This document shows, in pieces, positions 17,402-25,209 of a DNA stretch of 64,000 nt. The first letter of the stretch is position 1, and every line of letters begins with the position of its first letter. The notes under the pieces are model-generated. The model searched no databases and had not been told where the DNA came from. It worked only from the letters and a program-made list of their open reading frames with translations. Both the position numbers and the translations under genes were made by a program. Source of the stretch: Nitratireductor aquimarinus. Its GTDB lineage: Bacteria; Pseudomonadota; Alphaproteobacteria; Rhizobiales; Rhizobiaceae. The stretch is from NCBI RefSeq assembly GCF_046773475.1, contig NZ_CP177240.1, positions 310,001-374,000 of the forward strand, given 5' to 3'.

Positions 17402-17734
17402 GGCCGACAGATCTTCCAGCTTGGCGTCCGGGGCGTTGTTCTTCACGGACTGGATGCCGTTCTCGCGCGCGCTTTCGCTGCTGTAGGATTCGCTCGTGCC
17501 GATCACCTGGCCATTGGAGGCCTTCAGGTTGAACATGGGCTTGCCCGAAGAAGTATCCTTGCGCTCGTAGCGCTCGTCCTTGGGAGAATTGGTGCGAACG
17601 GACTCGATGCCGTTCTCCGCGCTCGACTTCTGCTTGTAGCCTTCACTGGCCAGAATGATCTCGCCATTGCCGGCTTTCAGGCGAAACCTGAATTCACCCG
17701 CCTTGTCCTTGTAGAGTTCGAACTTTCCCGCCAT
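17399..17734 (-). CDS. YegP-like DUF1508 tandem-repeat protein
   Basis: A 111-residue protein made of two DUF1508 units (about residues 3-49 and 53-100). Each has the pattern F-x-L-K-A-x-N-G-x-x-I-x-x-S-E-x-Y, then a residue stretch ending in N-G-I-x-S-V (ENGIESVRTNSP and ENGIQSVKNNAP). E. coli YegP has the same duplicated layout. The function is not established; such proteins are small and cytosolic. The stop codon lies at the edge of a palindromic repeat. Confidence 0.9.
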   Translation of the reverse strand: MAGKFELYKDKAGEFRFRLKAGNGEIILASEGYKQKSSAENGIESVRTNSPKDERYERKDTSSGKPMFNLKASNGQVIGTSESYSSESARENGIQSVKNNAPDAKLEDLSA

Positions 17735-17846
17735 TGCGGATGCCCTCCTGATGATGATGCGTCGTCACGTCTGGATCCGTGAATCCATATGCGCAAGATG
17801 CTTTGTTATGCCGGGTCTGTCACCCCGGCCGGTGTGGATTTCACAA

Positions 17847-18431
17847 CTAGAGAGCACTCTTGCCCAGCACGCGGACCTCTTCGATCCAGCTTTTGCGCTT
17901 TTCTTCACCCGCTTCTTCCACTGCGCCGAACAGGGTTTCGCGCACAGGCGAAAAACCGACGAATTTCAGCACGTGGCGGCGAAGGCTGCGCAGGCTGTGC
18001 GAGAGGAACCAGAGCCGGTAGATCAGCGCCGGCATGCCCATAGTGACGATAACCCGCGCCGACTTGCCCTTGAGCAGCGTTTCGGGAAACCCCTTCTCCT
18101 TGTAGGCAAAGGCAACGCCCGGACGCAGGAGCTGTTCGAGAAAGCCCTTCAGGAGCGCCGGCATCGTACCGAGCCACAGCGGGTAGATGAACACCACATG
18201 TTCGGCGGCGGTCACGGCCTCCTGCGCCGGTTTCAGCGCGTCGGGCAGGGCTCCGTGCAGAAAGTCCTGCTGTGACTTCAAAAGCGGGAAGTCCAGCGCC
18301 GCCAGATCGATGATTTCGACCACATGCCCGGCCTCCCGCGCCCCTTCCGCATAGGCGGCAGCGAAGGCGCGGCAGAGCCGGTCGGGGCTGGGGTCGGGAT
18401 GCCCCAGCACGATGGCGATGCGCCGGGTCAT
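17847..18431 (-). CDS. NAD(P)H-dependent oxidoreductase, flavodoxin-like fold
   Basis: A 194-residue protein of the NAD(P)H:quinone oxidoreductase (flavodoxin_2) family that transfers hydride through FMN or FAD to quinones or similar acceptors. The N-terminal phosphate-binding stretch IAIVLGHPDPSPDRLCRAFA and the segment HVVFIYPLWLGTMPALLKGF are the family markers. It lies seven bases downstream of the 128-residue uncharacterised gene on the same strand, so it should share its promoter, which carries an FNR/FixK-type box. Confidence 0.88.
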   Translation of the reverse strand: MTRRIAIVLGHPDPSPDRLCRAFAAAYAEGAREAGHVVEIIDLAALDFPLLKSQQDFLHGALPDALKPAQEAVTAAEHVVFIYPLWLGTMPALLKGFLEQLLRPGVAFAYKEKGFPETLLKGKSARVIVTMGMPALIYRLWFLSHSLRSLRRHVLKFVGFSPVRETLFGAVEEAGEEKRKSWIEEVRVLGKSAL

Positions 18432-18438
18432 CGGGCCG

Positions 18439-18825
18439 CTAGAGCCGTTCGACCAGCTTCACCTGAAAGGTGTGCATCTGGCCTTCACGGGAGATGGAAA
18501 CATATTCGCCCTGCCGGAAGCGTTCCTCCCCGAGGCGGAAGCCGATCTCGTCATCGCGCTCGCCTTCCTCATAGTCGAAATACCACTGGCCGCCGGGCTT
18601 GCGGCGCAACCGGCCAATCTTGTCCTGCGCGTCCGGTTCAAAGCGGCGCACGCGGCACTGCATCTGGTGCTTCTTCCACTCCACGGGGTCGAGGCGGCCC
18701 TCCGTGTCCAGCGGTACGAGCAGATCGTAGCCCTCGTCATGCTCACCCATCGGGTGCCCTTTTTCGCGGGCGAGTTCGAGCCGGACATGGCGAAATTTCG
18801 GAGAGAGGTCAGAAACTGTGGTCAT
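18439..18825 (-). CDS. Uncharacterised 128-residue protein
   Basis: A soluble, highly charged protein with no signal peptide or membrane segment. It contains EYDLL-like and QMQCRVRRFEPDAQDKIGRL stretches and a Y-F-D-Y-E-E-G-E-R-D-D-E-I-G-F-R-L-G segment. The C-terminal half (FRQGEYVSISREGQMHTFQV) looks like a beta-rich domain. I do not recognise the family. It is the first gene of a minus-strand pair with the flavodoxin-fold oxidoreductase and is divergent from the cytochrome c gene. The shared promoter region has two FNR/FixK-type boxes, suggesting a low-oxygen role. Confidence 0.8.
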   Translation of the reverse strand: MTTVSDLSPKFRHVRLELAREKGHPMGEHDEGYDLLVPLDTEGRLDPVEWKKHQMQCRVRRFEPDAQDKIGRLRRKPGGQWYFDYEEGERDDEIGFRLGEERFRQGEYVSISREGQMHTFQVKLVERL

Positions 18826-18876
18826 GCTGGATCCTTTCGTTCTTCACCACCCTAGAAAGCCGATTCTGAAGGCGCT

Positions 18877-18890
18877 TTGACAAAGATCAA
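18877..18890. promoter_or_regulatory. FNR/FixK-type box 1
   Basis: TTGACAAAGATCAA fits the FNR/FixK consensus TTGAY-N4-RTCAA. It lies 52 bp from the start of the 128-residue uncharacterised gene (minus strand) and probably serves that promoter. Confidence 0.75.
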
Positions 18891-18911
18891 GTCATTGTTT
18901 GCCGCTGTTCC

Positions 18912-18925
18912 TTGACCCGCATCAA
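18912..18925. promoter_or_regulatory. FNR/FixK-type box 2
   Basis: TTGACCCGCATCAA again fits TTGAY-N4-RTCAA. Its centre is 64-65 bp upstream of the cytochrome c start, consistent with class II activation (site near -41.5) and a short leader. The centres of the two boxes are 35 bp apart. Confidence 0.78.
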
Positions 18926-18982
18926 AGTTTGCTATGCTAAAGCTGATAGTTCTTGAATCAATTATGATCCGAAAGGCTGGAA

Positions 18983-19315
18983 ATGCAGAACTTCACGCTC
19001 CGCACGGGCGTCTTCGCGGCGCTCTTCGCAGCAGCCTGCGCTCAGGCGATGGCAGACGAAGCTGATGAACTCGTGGCCTATGGCCGGGAGCTGATCGAGA
19101 CGAACTGCTCCAGTTGCCATGCCGTCGGCGCGACCGATGAGAGCACGCATCCGGAGGCGCCGCCCTTCCGCGAGCTCTCGCAGCGCTATCCGCTGGAGGC
19201 GCTGGAAGAGGCGTTTGCAGAAGGCATTGTCGTGGGCCATCCCGACATGCCGGTCTTCATCGCCGAGCCTGACCAGATCGACGCGATCCTGACTTATCTC
19301 GCCACGCTCCAGTAG
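18983..19315 (+). CDS. Periplasmic class I cytochrome c
   Basis: A 110-residue electron carrier with a Sec signal peptide cleaved near residue 24 (QAMA/DEAD). The haem attachment motif CSSCH spans residues 42-46, and the likely distal ligand is Met89 in GHPDMPVF. The short mature length fits a single-haem, cytochrome c-551/c5-like protein. It is followed 25 bp later by a universal stress protein gene and preceded by an FNR/FixK-type box, so it probably serves low-oxygen respiration. The partner oxidase or reductase is not in the window. Confidence 0.92.
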   Translation: MQNFTLRTGVFAALFAAACAQAMADEADELVAYGRELIETNCSSCHAVGATDESTHPEAPPFRELSQRYPLEALEEAFAEGIVVGHPDMPVFIAEPDQIDAILTYLATLQ

Positions 19316-19340
19316 CGCTTTTTTAAGAAGGAGAAGAACC

Positions 19341-20183
19341 ATGGCCGATAAACCGAAATGCATTCTTGTCGGCCTTGAGGCCAGCGAGGGGTTTACCTCC
19401 ACGCCGGCGCTCGATTATGCGGTGGCGCTTGCCGCCCATCATGGTTCCTGTCTCACGGTATGCGCACTGCCGCCATCCATCTACCTGCCGATCTCGCGCA
19501 CCGGTGGCGGCCTGGCCAGCATCGTCAAGAAAGAGCTGGACGCACTGGAAGCCACGACGCGCGAAACCGCGAAGGCTGCGGCGCGGCTTGCCGCAGGGGC
19601 CGGCGTGGAATGCGTGACCGAGCAGTCGCTTTCGCGGCTTGAGCCACGCAGCGCACGCCTTGCGCGCCTCGCAAGGGTCAACGATCTGTGCGTTCTCGAC
19701 GCGCCGGGCGAAGGCTCGGATATGAAAAGCGATGTGGTCGAGGATGTGCTGTTCGACAGCGGCCGGCCTGCGCTTCTTGTGCCGCAGGCGGGTGGCAATC
19801 CAGCGCCGAAGCGTGTTGCGGTTGCCTGGGACGGCAGCGCCCGTGCGGCGCGTGCGGTGGACGATGCGCTGTCCTTCCTGCAGGAAGCAGAGCAGGTGTT
19901 CATCGTTTCGGTGACCGGCGAGAAGGATCTCTCGCGCATGGCGCCGGGGGCTGACCTTGCCGCCTATCTCGTCCGCCACGGGGTCAATGACCCGCAGATT
20001 GAAACACTCACCGCCATTGATGGCGATGTCACGGCGCGGCTGAATGCGTTTCTGTCGGCAGAGCAGGTGGAGCTGATGGTGATGGGCGCTTTCGTTCATT
20101 CCCGCTTCCGCGAGGCTGTCCTCGGCGGTGTCACCCGCACCATGCTCCAGAGCGCGCCCGCACCGCTTCTGTTAGCGCACTAA
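19341..20183 (+). CDS. Universal stress protein, tandem UspA domains
   Basis: A 280-residue protein with two Usp folds. The second domain (about residues 150-280) is the better conserved, with VAVAWDGSARAARAVDDAL at its start and MGAFVHSRFREAVLGGVT, resembling the nucleotide-binding G-x2-G-x9-G-S/T loop, at its end. The first domain is degenerate. Usp proteins of this kind are often in the FNR/FixK regulon. Here the gene is 25 bp after the cytochrome c gene, with a GGAG ribosome site. The TAA stop (20181-20183) coincides with the edge of a palindromic repeat. Confidence 0.9.
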   Translation: MADKPKCILVGLEASEGFTSTPALDYAVALAAHHGSCLTVCALPPSIYLPISRTGGGLASIVKKELDALEATTRETAKAAARLAAGAGVECVTEQSLSRLEPRSARLARLARVNDLCVLDAPGEGSDMKSDVVEDVLFDSGRPALLVPQAGGNPAPKRVAVAWDGSARAARAVDDALSFLQEAEQVFIVSVTGEKDLSRMAPGADLAAYLVRHGVNDPQIETLTAIDGDVTARLNAFLSAEQVELMVMGAFVHSRFREAVLGGVTRTMLQSAPAPLLLAH

Positions 20184-20241
20184 AGAAATTCCAGGAAAAG
20201 CGGGAACCGGTTTTCCGTCCGGAATTTCGTAAAAACAATGC
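20181..20241. repeat. Palindromic repeat, copy C
   Basis: Begins with TAAAGAAATTCC (the TAA being the stop codon of the usp gene), continues through an AAAAGCGGGAACCGGTTTTC centre and ends in GTAAAAACAATG. It is nearly the reverse complement of 17342-17401. Confidence 0.85.
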
Positions 20242-20242
20242 G

Positions 20243-20315
20243 TCAGGGGGAGGGGAGAAGTGCCTTCCCCCTGCCAGGCACATCTGCGCCCGCATGAGGG
20301 GGAAGGCGAGGGCTT
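20243..20315. repeat. GC-rich inverted repeat between usp and the RND pump gene
   Basis: Contains CCTTCCCCCTGCCAGGC and a later inverted GAGGGGGAAGG. It belongs to the loose 'CCTTCTCCCC...GGATGAGGGG' type of rhizobial intergenic repeat also seen near 28.8 and 30.95 kb. It may help terminate the two convergent transcripts. Confidence 0.5.
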
Positions 20316-20324
20316 TCGCCGCAA

Positions 20325-23300
20325 TCAGGTGCGCAGCACGCGGTAGATCGCGGGGATAACCAGCACGGTCAGCAGCGTCGAAGACGCCAGACCGAACAGG
20401 AGCGAGATCGCCAGACCCTGAAAGATCGGGTCCGCAAGGATCACCGCCGCGCCGATCATCGCCGCAAAGGCGGTGAGCAGGATCGGTTTGAAGCGGATCG
20501 CACCGGCTTCGATCAGCACCTCGGTCAGCGGCCGCTCGGGTGACGCCGCATGGCGGATGAAGTCCACCAGCAGGATCGAATTTCGGACGATGATGCCGGC
20601 AAGCGCGATGAAACCGATCATCGACGTGGCCGAGAAGGGCGCGCCAAACAGCCAGTGCCCGCCGAGAATGCCGATGAAGGTCAGCGGGATCGGCGTCAGG
20701 ATCACCAGCGGCACCTTGAACGAGCCGAACTGCGCCACCACCAGAATGTAGATGCCGAGCAGGGCAACCATGAAAGCAGCGCCCATGTCACGGAAGGTGA
20801 CCCAGGTCACTTCCCACTCGCCATCCCACAGAAGCGTGGGGGTGCTTTCGTCCGAGGGCTGGCCGTTCAGGCTGATGGTCGGCTTTTCGAGCCCCGTCCA
20901 GTCCTGCGCATCCAGCGCCTCCTGCACGGCCATCATGCCATAGAGCGGAGCCTCGAAATCGCCGGCCAGTTCTGCCGTCACCATCTCGGCCGCACGGCCA
21001 TTGTGGCGGAACACCGGATAGGAGGCGCGCTCCTCGGAAATCTGCACGACATCGCCCAGCTCCACCACGCCGCGGCTGCCCGGCAGCACATTGGCGGGGA
21101 TCGGCGTCGTCAGGAAATCCTCGTCCAGCGTCTTCTCGCCCTTCGGCCGCTCAACACGGATCGGGATCGGCTGTCGGCCTTCGCCGCGATGCGAATAGCC
21201 AACGGTCTGGCCGCCATTGAGGATGGCCAGCGTGTCGAACACGTCGCTTTCCTCGACACGGTAGAATTCCGCATCATCGGTCGAGACCGTGGCGCGCAGA
21301 CGCCGGGCCGGGTCGCCGAAGGAGTTGTCCACGTCCACCACGAAGGGAACAGAGCGGAACGCAGCCTCTACCCGCTCCGCCACCTGGCGGCGCGTTTCGG
21401 CATCAGGACCATAGATCTCGGCCAGCAGCGTCGCCATGACCGGCGGGCCGGGCGGCGGCTCAACGACCTTCAGGCTCGTGCCCTCGGGCACCGGCAGCGT
21501 GGCAAGACGCTCACGAATGTCGAGCGCGATGTCATGGCTGGCGCGGTCGCGCTCGCCCTTGCCGGTCAGGTTCAGCGCCACGTCGCCCTGTTCAGGGGCA
21601 GCACGCAGGAAGTAGTGACGCACCAGCCCGTTGAAGTTGAACGGAGCGGCCGAGCCCGCATGGGTCTGCACCGAGCGCACCTCGGGCAGTTCGAGCACGT
21701 TGCGCGCAACCGCCTGGGCAACCGCATCCGTGGCTTCCACGGAAGAGCCCTCGGGCAGGTCGATCAGCACCGCCAGTTCCGACTTGTTGTCGAACGGCAG
21801 CAGCTTCACGGTCACGTCCTTGGTGTAGAACAGACCGAGCGAGCCAAGCGTCACGAGACCAACGGCGATGAGGAAGAACCAGCTCCGCCCCTTGGTCTTG
21901 AGGATCGGCCGGGCAGCCCAGCTATAGATGCGCCCGAGCGAACCGCCCTGGTGATGACCGTCACCGCCATGTGCAGCGATGGGGGCCTTGCCGGCGGTCT
22001 TCATCATCAGCCACGGCGTGACCATGACGGCCACGAAGAAGGAGAAGATCATCGCAGCCGAGGCGTTGGCCGGGATCGGGCTCATATAGGGCCCCATCAT
22101 ACCGGACACGAACAGCATCGGCAGAAGGGCGGCCACCACGGTCAGCGTGGCGACGATGGTCGGGTTGCCCACTTCCGCCACGGCCTCAATGGCCGCGCGG
22201 CGGCGGTCGCGCCCGTCACCCATGCCCCAGTGGCGTGCGATGTTCTCGATCACCACGATGGCGTCGTCCACCAGAATGCCGATGGAGAAAATCAGCGCGA
22301 ACAGCGAGACGCGGTTCAGCGTGTATCCCATCACGCGGGCGGCAAACAGGGTGAGCAGGATGGTGACCGGAATGACGATGGCCACCACGATCGCTTCCCG
22401 CCAGCCAATGGCAACCCACACCAGCGCAATGATCGAAATCGTCGCAAGAGCCAGGTGGAACAGCAGCTCATTGGCCTTTTCATTGGCCGTTTCGCCATAA
22501 TCGCGGGTGATCTCCACGGAGACACTGTCGGGAATGACATTGCCTTCGAGCAGCTCCACACGCTCCAGAATCTGGTGCGCCACGGTCACGGCGTTTGCGC
22601 CGGCGCGCTTTGCGACTGCCAGCGTGACGGACGGAACGCGTTCGATTGCGCCATCCTCGCTGCGGGTCACGGTCGAGACCAGCGCTTCGCTGGCGTCCGT
22701 CGTGAAGCTCACATCGGCCACATCGCGCACATAGACGGGGCGTCCGTCACGCGCGGTCAGCAGCAGATTGCCGATTTCGGCCGGCGTGCGCAGCGTTTCG
22801 CCCGCAACAACGGTGATCTGCTCACCCGCATCGCGCACCTGCCCGACGGGGAAGGCGCGGTTTGCGCCCGACACCTTGCCGGCCAGCTGCTGCAGCGTGA
22901 TACCATTGAGCGCCAGGCGGCGCGGATCGGGCGCGATGCGGATCACCTCGCCGGTTTCGCCAACCAGATAGGTCAGGCCGACATCCTCGATCTTTGCGAT
23001 CTCGGTGCGCAGCTCGCGGGCGATCCGGGTCAGATCGGTCGCCGTGGTGCTGTCGGCGGCCTCGGGCTTCGGCGACAGGGTGAGCGAGACGATGGCGACA
23101 TCGTCGATCCCGCGTCCAACGATCAGCGGTTCGGGAATGCCGACGGGAATGCGGTCCATATTGGCCCGCACCTTGTCGTGCACGCGCAGCACTGCGGCGT
23201 CGGACGAGGTGCCGACAACGAAACGCGCGGTGACCATGGTGCGGTCGTCGCCGGTCTGCGAATAGACGTGCTCGACACCGTCAATGCCCTTGACGATGGT

Positions 23301-23534
23301 TTCCAGCGGCTCGGTCACGAGCTTGACGGCGTCTTCCGCCTTCAGCCCGTTGGCCTGGACGTGGATGTCCACCATGGGAACGGAGATCTGTGGCTCTTCC
23401 TCGCGCGGCAGGGTGGCAAGCGCCACCAGCCCGAAGGCGAAAGCCGCGATCAGGAAGAGGGGGGTGAGGGGCGAATTGATGAAGGTGCGCGTCAGCACAC
23501 CGGCAATACCCAGCTTTTCTGGTGCTTGGTTCAT
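20325..23534 (-). CDS. RND-superfamily efflux pump, inner-membrane transporter
   Basis: A 1069-residue, proton-driven transporter of the AcrB/MMPL-like RND class, expected to have 12 membrane segments with two large periplasmic loops. The N-terminal helix is followed by LPREEEPQISVPMVDI, typical of this subfamily. The transmembrane proton-relay sequence GILVDDAIVVIEN is near residue 420. A His-rich cytoplasmic linker (HGGDGHHQGG) lies between the two halves. The gene overlaps the adaptor gene by four bases (ATGA). The substrate is unknown. The regulator upstream looks like a persulfide sensor, so the pump may handle sulfur-related toxins, but this is inference. Confidence 0.93.
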   Translation of the reverse strand: MNQAPEKLGIAGVLTRTFINSPLTPLFLIAAFAFGLVALATLPREEEPQISVPMVDIHVQANGLKAEDAVKLVTEPLETIVKGIDGVEHVYSQTGDDRTMVTARFVVGTSSDAAVLRVHDKVRANMDRIPVGIPEPLIVGRGIDDVAIVSLTLSPKPEAADSTTATDLTRIARELRTEIAKIEDVGLTYLVGETGEVIRIAPDPRRLALNGITLQQLAGKVSGANRAFPVGQVRDAGEQITVVAGETLRTPAEIGNLLLTARDGRPVYVRDVADVSFTTDASEALVSTVTRSEDGAIERVPSVTLAVAKRAGANAVTVAHQILERVELLEGNVIPDSVSVEITRDYGETANEKANELLFHLALATISIIALVWVAIGWREAIVVAIVIPVTILLTLFAARVMGYTLNRVSLFALIFSIGILVDDAIVVIENIARHWGMGDGRDRRRAAIEAVAEVGNPTIVATLTVVAALLPMLFVSGMMGPYMSPIPANASAAMIFSFFVAVMVTPWLMMKTAGKAPIAAHGGDGHHQGGSLGRIYSWAARPILKTKGRSWFFLIAVGLVTLGSLGLFYTKDVTVKLLPFDNKSELAVLIDLPEGSSVEATDAVAQAVARNVLELPEVRSVQTHAGSAAPFNFNGLVRHYFLRAAPEQGDVALNLTGKGERDRASHDIALDIRERLATLPVPEGTSLKVVEPPPGPPVMATLLAEIYGPDAETRRQVAERVEAAFRSVPFVVDVDNSFGDPARRLRATVSTDDAEFYRVEESDVFDTLAILNGGQTVGYSHRGEGRQPIPIRVERPKGEKTLDEDFLTTPIPANVLPGSRGVVELGDVVQISEERASYPVFRHNGRAAEMVTAELAGDFEAPLYGMMAVQEALDAQDWTGLEKPTISLNGQPSDESTPTLLWDGEWEVTWVTFRDMGAAFMVALLGIYILVVAQFGSFKVPLVILTPIPLTFIGILGGHWLFGAPFSATSMIGFIALAGIIVRNSILLVDFIRHAASPERPLTEVLIEAGAIRFKPILLTAFAAMIGAAVILADPIFQGLAISLLFGLASSTLLTVLVIPAIYRVLRT

Positions 23535-24493
23535 GGCGCGATGACCGTGTCTCCGGCAGCGAGGCCGCTCAGGATTTCAACAAAGTCACCATCGTCGCGG
23601 GTAACGGTTTCGCCCGGAACCACCGTGCGTTCGATGGTTGCCCCGCCTGCTTCAACGGTGACGAAATCGATGCCCGAGCGCGTGGTGACGGCAGCGGCGG
23701 GAACGAGCAGCGCTTCGCGTTCGCCCACCGGCACACGCACGAGCACACGCGCATCGACAAAGGCAGTGTCGAGGCTTTCCACCTCCACATCGGCGATAAC
23801 GCGGCCATTCTCGATCTGCGGATAGATCTTGGCGAGACGGCCTTCCACTTCCTGCCCCTGGCTGGTGATGTGAATGGCTGCATCTTCTTCGAGCGCAGCT
23901 GCGTGCCGTTCGGGGATTGCAAGACGCAGGAAGAACCCACCGCCGCCAATCGTGGCGATCGGTTCACCGGGCAGAACCACGGCGCCCCTTGTGACGGGAA
24001 CCGTCAGGATCCGGCCATCGAGCGGCGCAAAGATTGCGCCCTCGGCACCCTGCTGTTCGATCACCGAACGCTGTGCTTCGGTGGCGGCAATCTGGTTGCG
24101 GATCACGTCCACCTGCGTGCGCAGCTGGTCGAGCCGCTGGGTGGTAACAACGCCGCGTTCCACCAGTGTCTGGCCGCGGGCGAGTTCTGATTCCGCCGTT
24201 TCCATCTGCGCCTCCAGCGCGCGCAGCTGCGCGTCTAGAGCGGCGATCTGGAATGCGATCTTGTCGTCACGGATCGTGCCGATCTGCTGCCCCGAAGTGA
24301 CATTGTCGCCCTCGCTGACATTCAGTTCGACAACGATGCCGCCGATGCGCGCACGCGCCGGCACCGTATCCCGGGCTTCCACGCGGCCATAGACCGGCTT
24401 CCACTCGGTTATCGCAGTTGGCGTCAGGGTGATGTTTTCGGCGAGTGCCGGGCCTGCTGAAAGAAACCCGGCGAGAAGAAGTATGGCGCGCAT
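23531..24493 (-). CDS. RND efflux periplasmic adaptor (HlyD/AcrA family)
   Basis: A 320-residue membrane-fusion protein that bridges the RND pump and an outer-membrane channel. The signal peptide (MRAILLLAGFLSAGPALA) is followed by a biotinyl-lipoyl-like domain (IVVELNVSEGDNVTSGQQIG), a coiled-coil hairpin (about residues 80-150, ALDAQLRALEAQMETAESEL) and a beta-barrel. It is shorter than AcrA and lacks a lipobox. It is translationally coupled to the pump gene. No outer-membrane TolC-type gene is present here. Confidence 0.92.
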   Translation of the reverse strand: MRAILLLAGFLSAGPALAENITLTPTAITEWKPVYGRVEARDTVPARARIGGIVVELNVSEGDNVTSGQQIGTIRDDKIAFQIAALDAQLRALEAQMETAESELARGQTLVERGVVTTQRLDQLRTQVDVIRNQIAATEAQRSVIEQQGAEGAIFAPLDGRILTVPVTRGAVVLPGEPIATIGGGGFFLRLAIPERHAAALEEDAAIHITSQGQEVEGRLAKIYPQIENGRVIADVEVESLDTAFVDARVLVRVPVGEREALLVPAAAVTTRSGIDFVTVEAGGATIERTVVPGETVTRDDGDFVEILSGLAAGDTVIAP

Positions 24494-24512
24494 CGGAGCC
24501 TCACTGTGGTGA

Positions 24513-24713
24513 TTAAAACGCGGTGCCGGACTTCACGCCCAGCTTGCGGAACAGGAACGCGGCCGGGCAGAAGCCCGTGAAAGCCGACTGTAGCATGTTC
24601 AGGCCGATAAAGACCGTGAACCAGATGAACAGCGGCGAGACCCACATGGTCAGAACCACGGAGAGAAGTATCATGATGCCAGCAAAGGCGAGAACTGCGC
24701 GATCGAGTGTCAT
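24513..24713 (-). CDS. DUF2892 small membrane protein (YgaP transmembrane-domain-like)
   Basis: 66 residues with two hydrophobic segments and the DUF2892 signature TGFCPAAFLFRKLGV at the C-terminal end. This domain is the membrane anchor of YgaP rhodaneses and is common in sulfide-responsive loci. The ATG at 24713 has a GGAGG seven bases upstream. It is the first gene of the minus-strand operon DUF2892-adaptor-RND pump, divergent from the ArsR-type regulator. Confidence 0.9.
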   Translation of the reverse strand: MTLDRAVLAFAGIMILLSVVLTMWVSPLFIWFTVFIGLNMLQSAFTGFCPAAFLFRKLGVKSGTAF

Positions 24714-24746
24714 GGCTATGCCTCCTTGAATATTATGATGTCTTCA

Positions 24747-24758
24747 TATATTAATATA
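24747..24758. promoter_or_regulatory. AT-rich palindrome, candidate BigR/SqrR-type operator
   Basis: TATATTAATATA is a perfect 12-bp palindrome about 35 bp upstream of the DUF2892 start, near where a -10 element would be. BigR-type repressors bind AT-rich inverted repeats overlapping the -10 region. A second loose inverted repeat (TTCAT-N8-ATGAA) lies at the beginning of the ArsR gene. Confidence 0.55.
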
Positions 24759-24870
24759 CGAGTGAAATGCAAGACCCGATGAATTGAACTTTCCCGCAAC
24801 GATATGGATCGGATTGTGCAGCAGCCCGCGAGAGCGCTTGACATGACTGCCCGCGCACCCGACATCTGAG

Positions 24871-25209
24871 ATGCTCATAAATTCATGTATTCAGATGAAC
24901 GAAAACGACATCGCCGCCTTTGAAAGCAAGGCGCGGCAAGCCTCGGACCTCCTCAAGGCCATGGCCAACCAGAACCGGCTCATGATCCTTTGCCACCTGC
25001 TCGATGGCGAAGCGAGCGTGAATGCGCTGGCGGAAGCGGTCGGCATGTCCCAGTCGGCCTTATCCCAGCAGCTCGGCAAGTTACGGGCGCTGGGGCTGGT
25101 GGAGACGCGGCGAGACGGCCAGCAAATCTATTACAGCCTTGCCGCACAGGAAGTGGAGCAGGTGCTCCAGACCCTCTACGGAATCTACTGCGCGTCCGGC
25201 AAGGGCTGA
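24871..25209 (+). CDS. ArsR-family repressor, BigR/SqrR-type persulfide sensor
   Basis: 112 residues with a winged helix-turn-helix (about residues 30-100: NALAEAVGMSQSALSQQLGK). Counted from the ATG at 24871, two cysteines fall at positions 41 (RLMILCHLL) and 107 (LYGIYC). This matches the pair 66 residues apart that forms a tetrasulfide or disulfide in SqrR and BigR. No ArsR/SmtB metal-site CxC motif is seen. The ribosome site is weak, and a downstream ATG at 24895 is the alternative start. The gene is divergent from the DUF2892/adaptor/RND operon, which it probably represses until reactive sulfur appears. Its 3' end overlaps the convergent DMT gene by 25 bases. Confidence 0.85.
   Translation: MLINSCIQMNENDIAAFESKARQASDLLKAMANQNRLMILCHLLDGEASVNALAEAVGMSQSALSQQLGKLRALGLVETRRDGQQIYYSLAAQEVEQVLQTLYGIYCASGKG

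Noticed and set aside
20550..23825. 1091-codon open frame on the plus strand
   Set aside because: It is antisense to the RND pump and adaptor genes, whose conserved motifs are clear. The translation is rich in Arg/His/Gly with no domain, as expected of antisense frames in GC-rich DNA.
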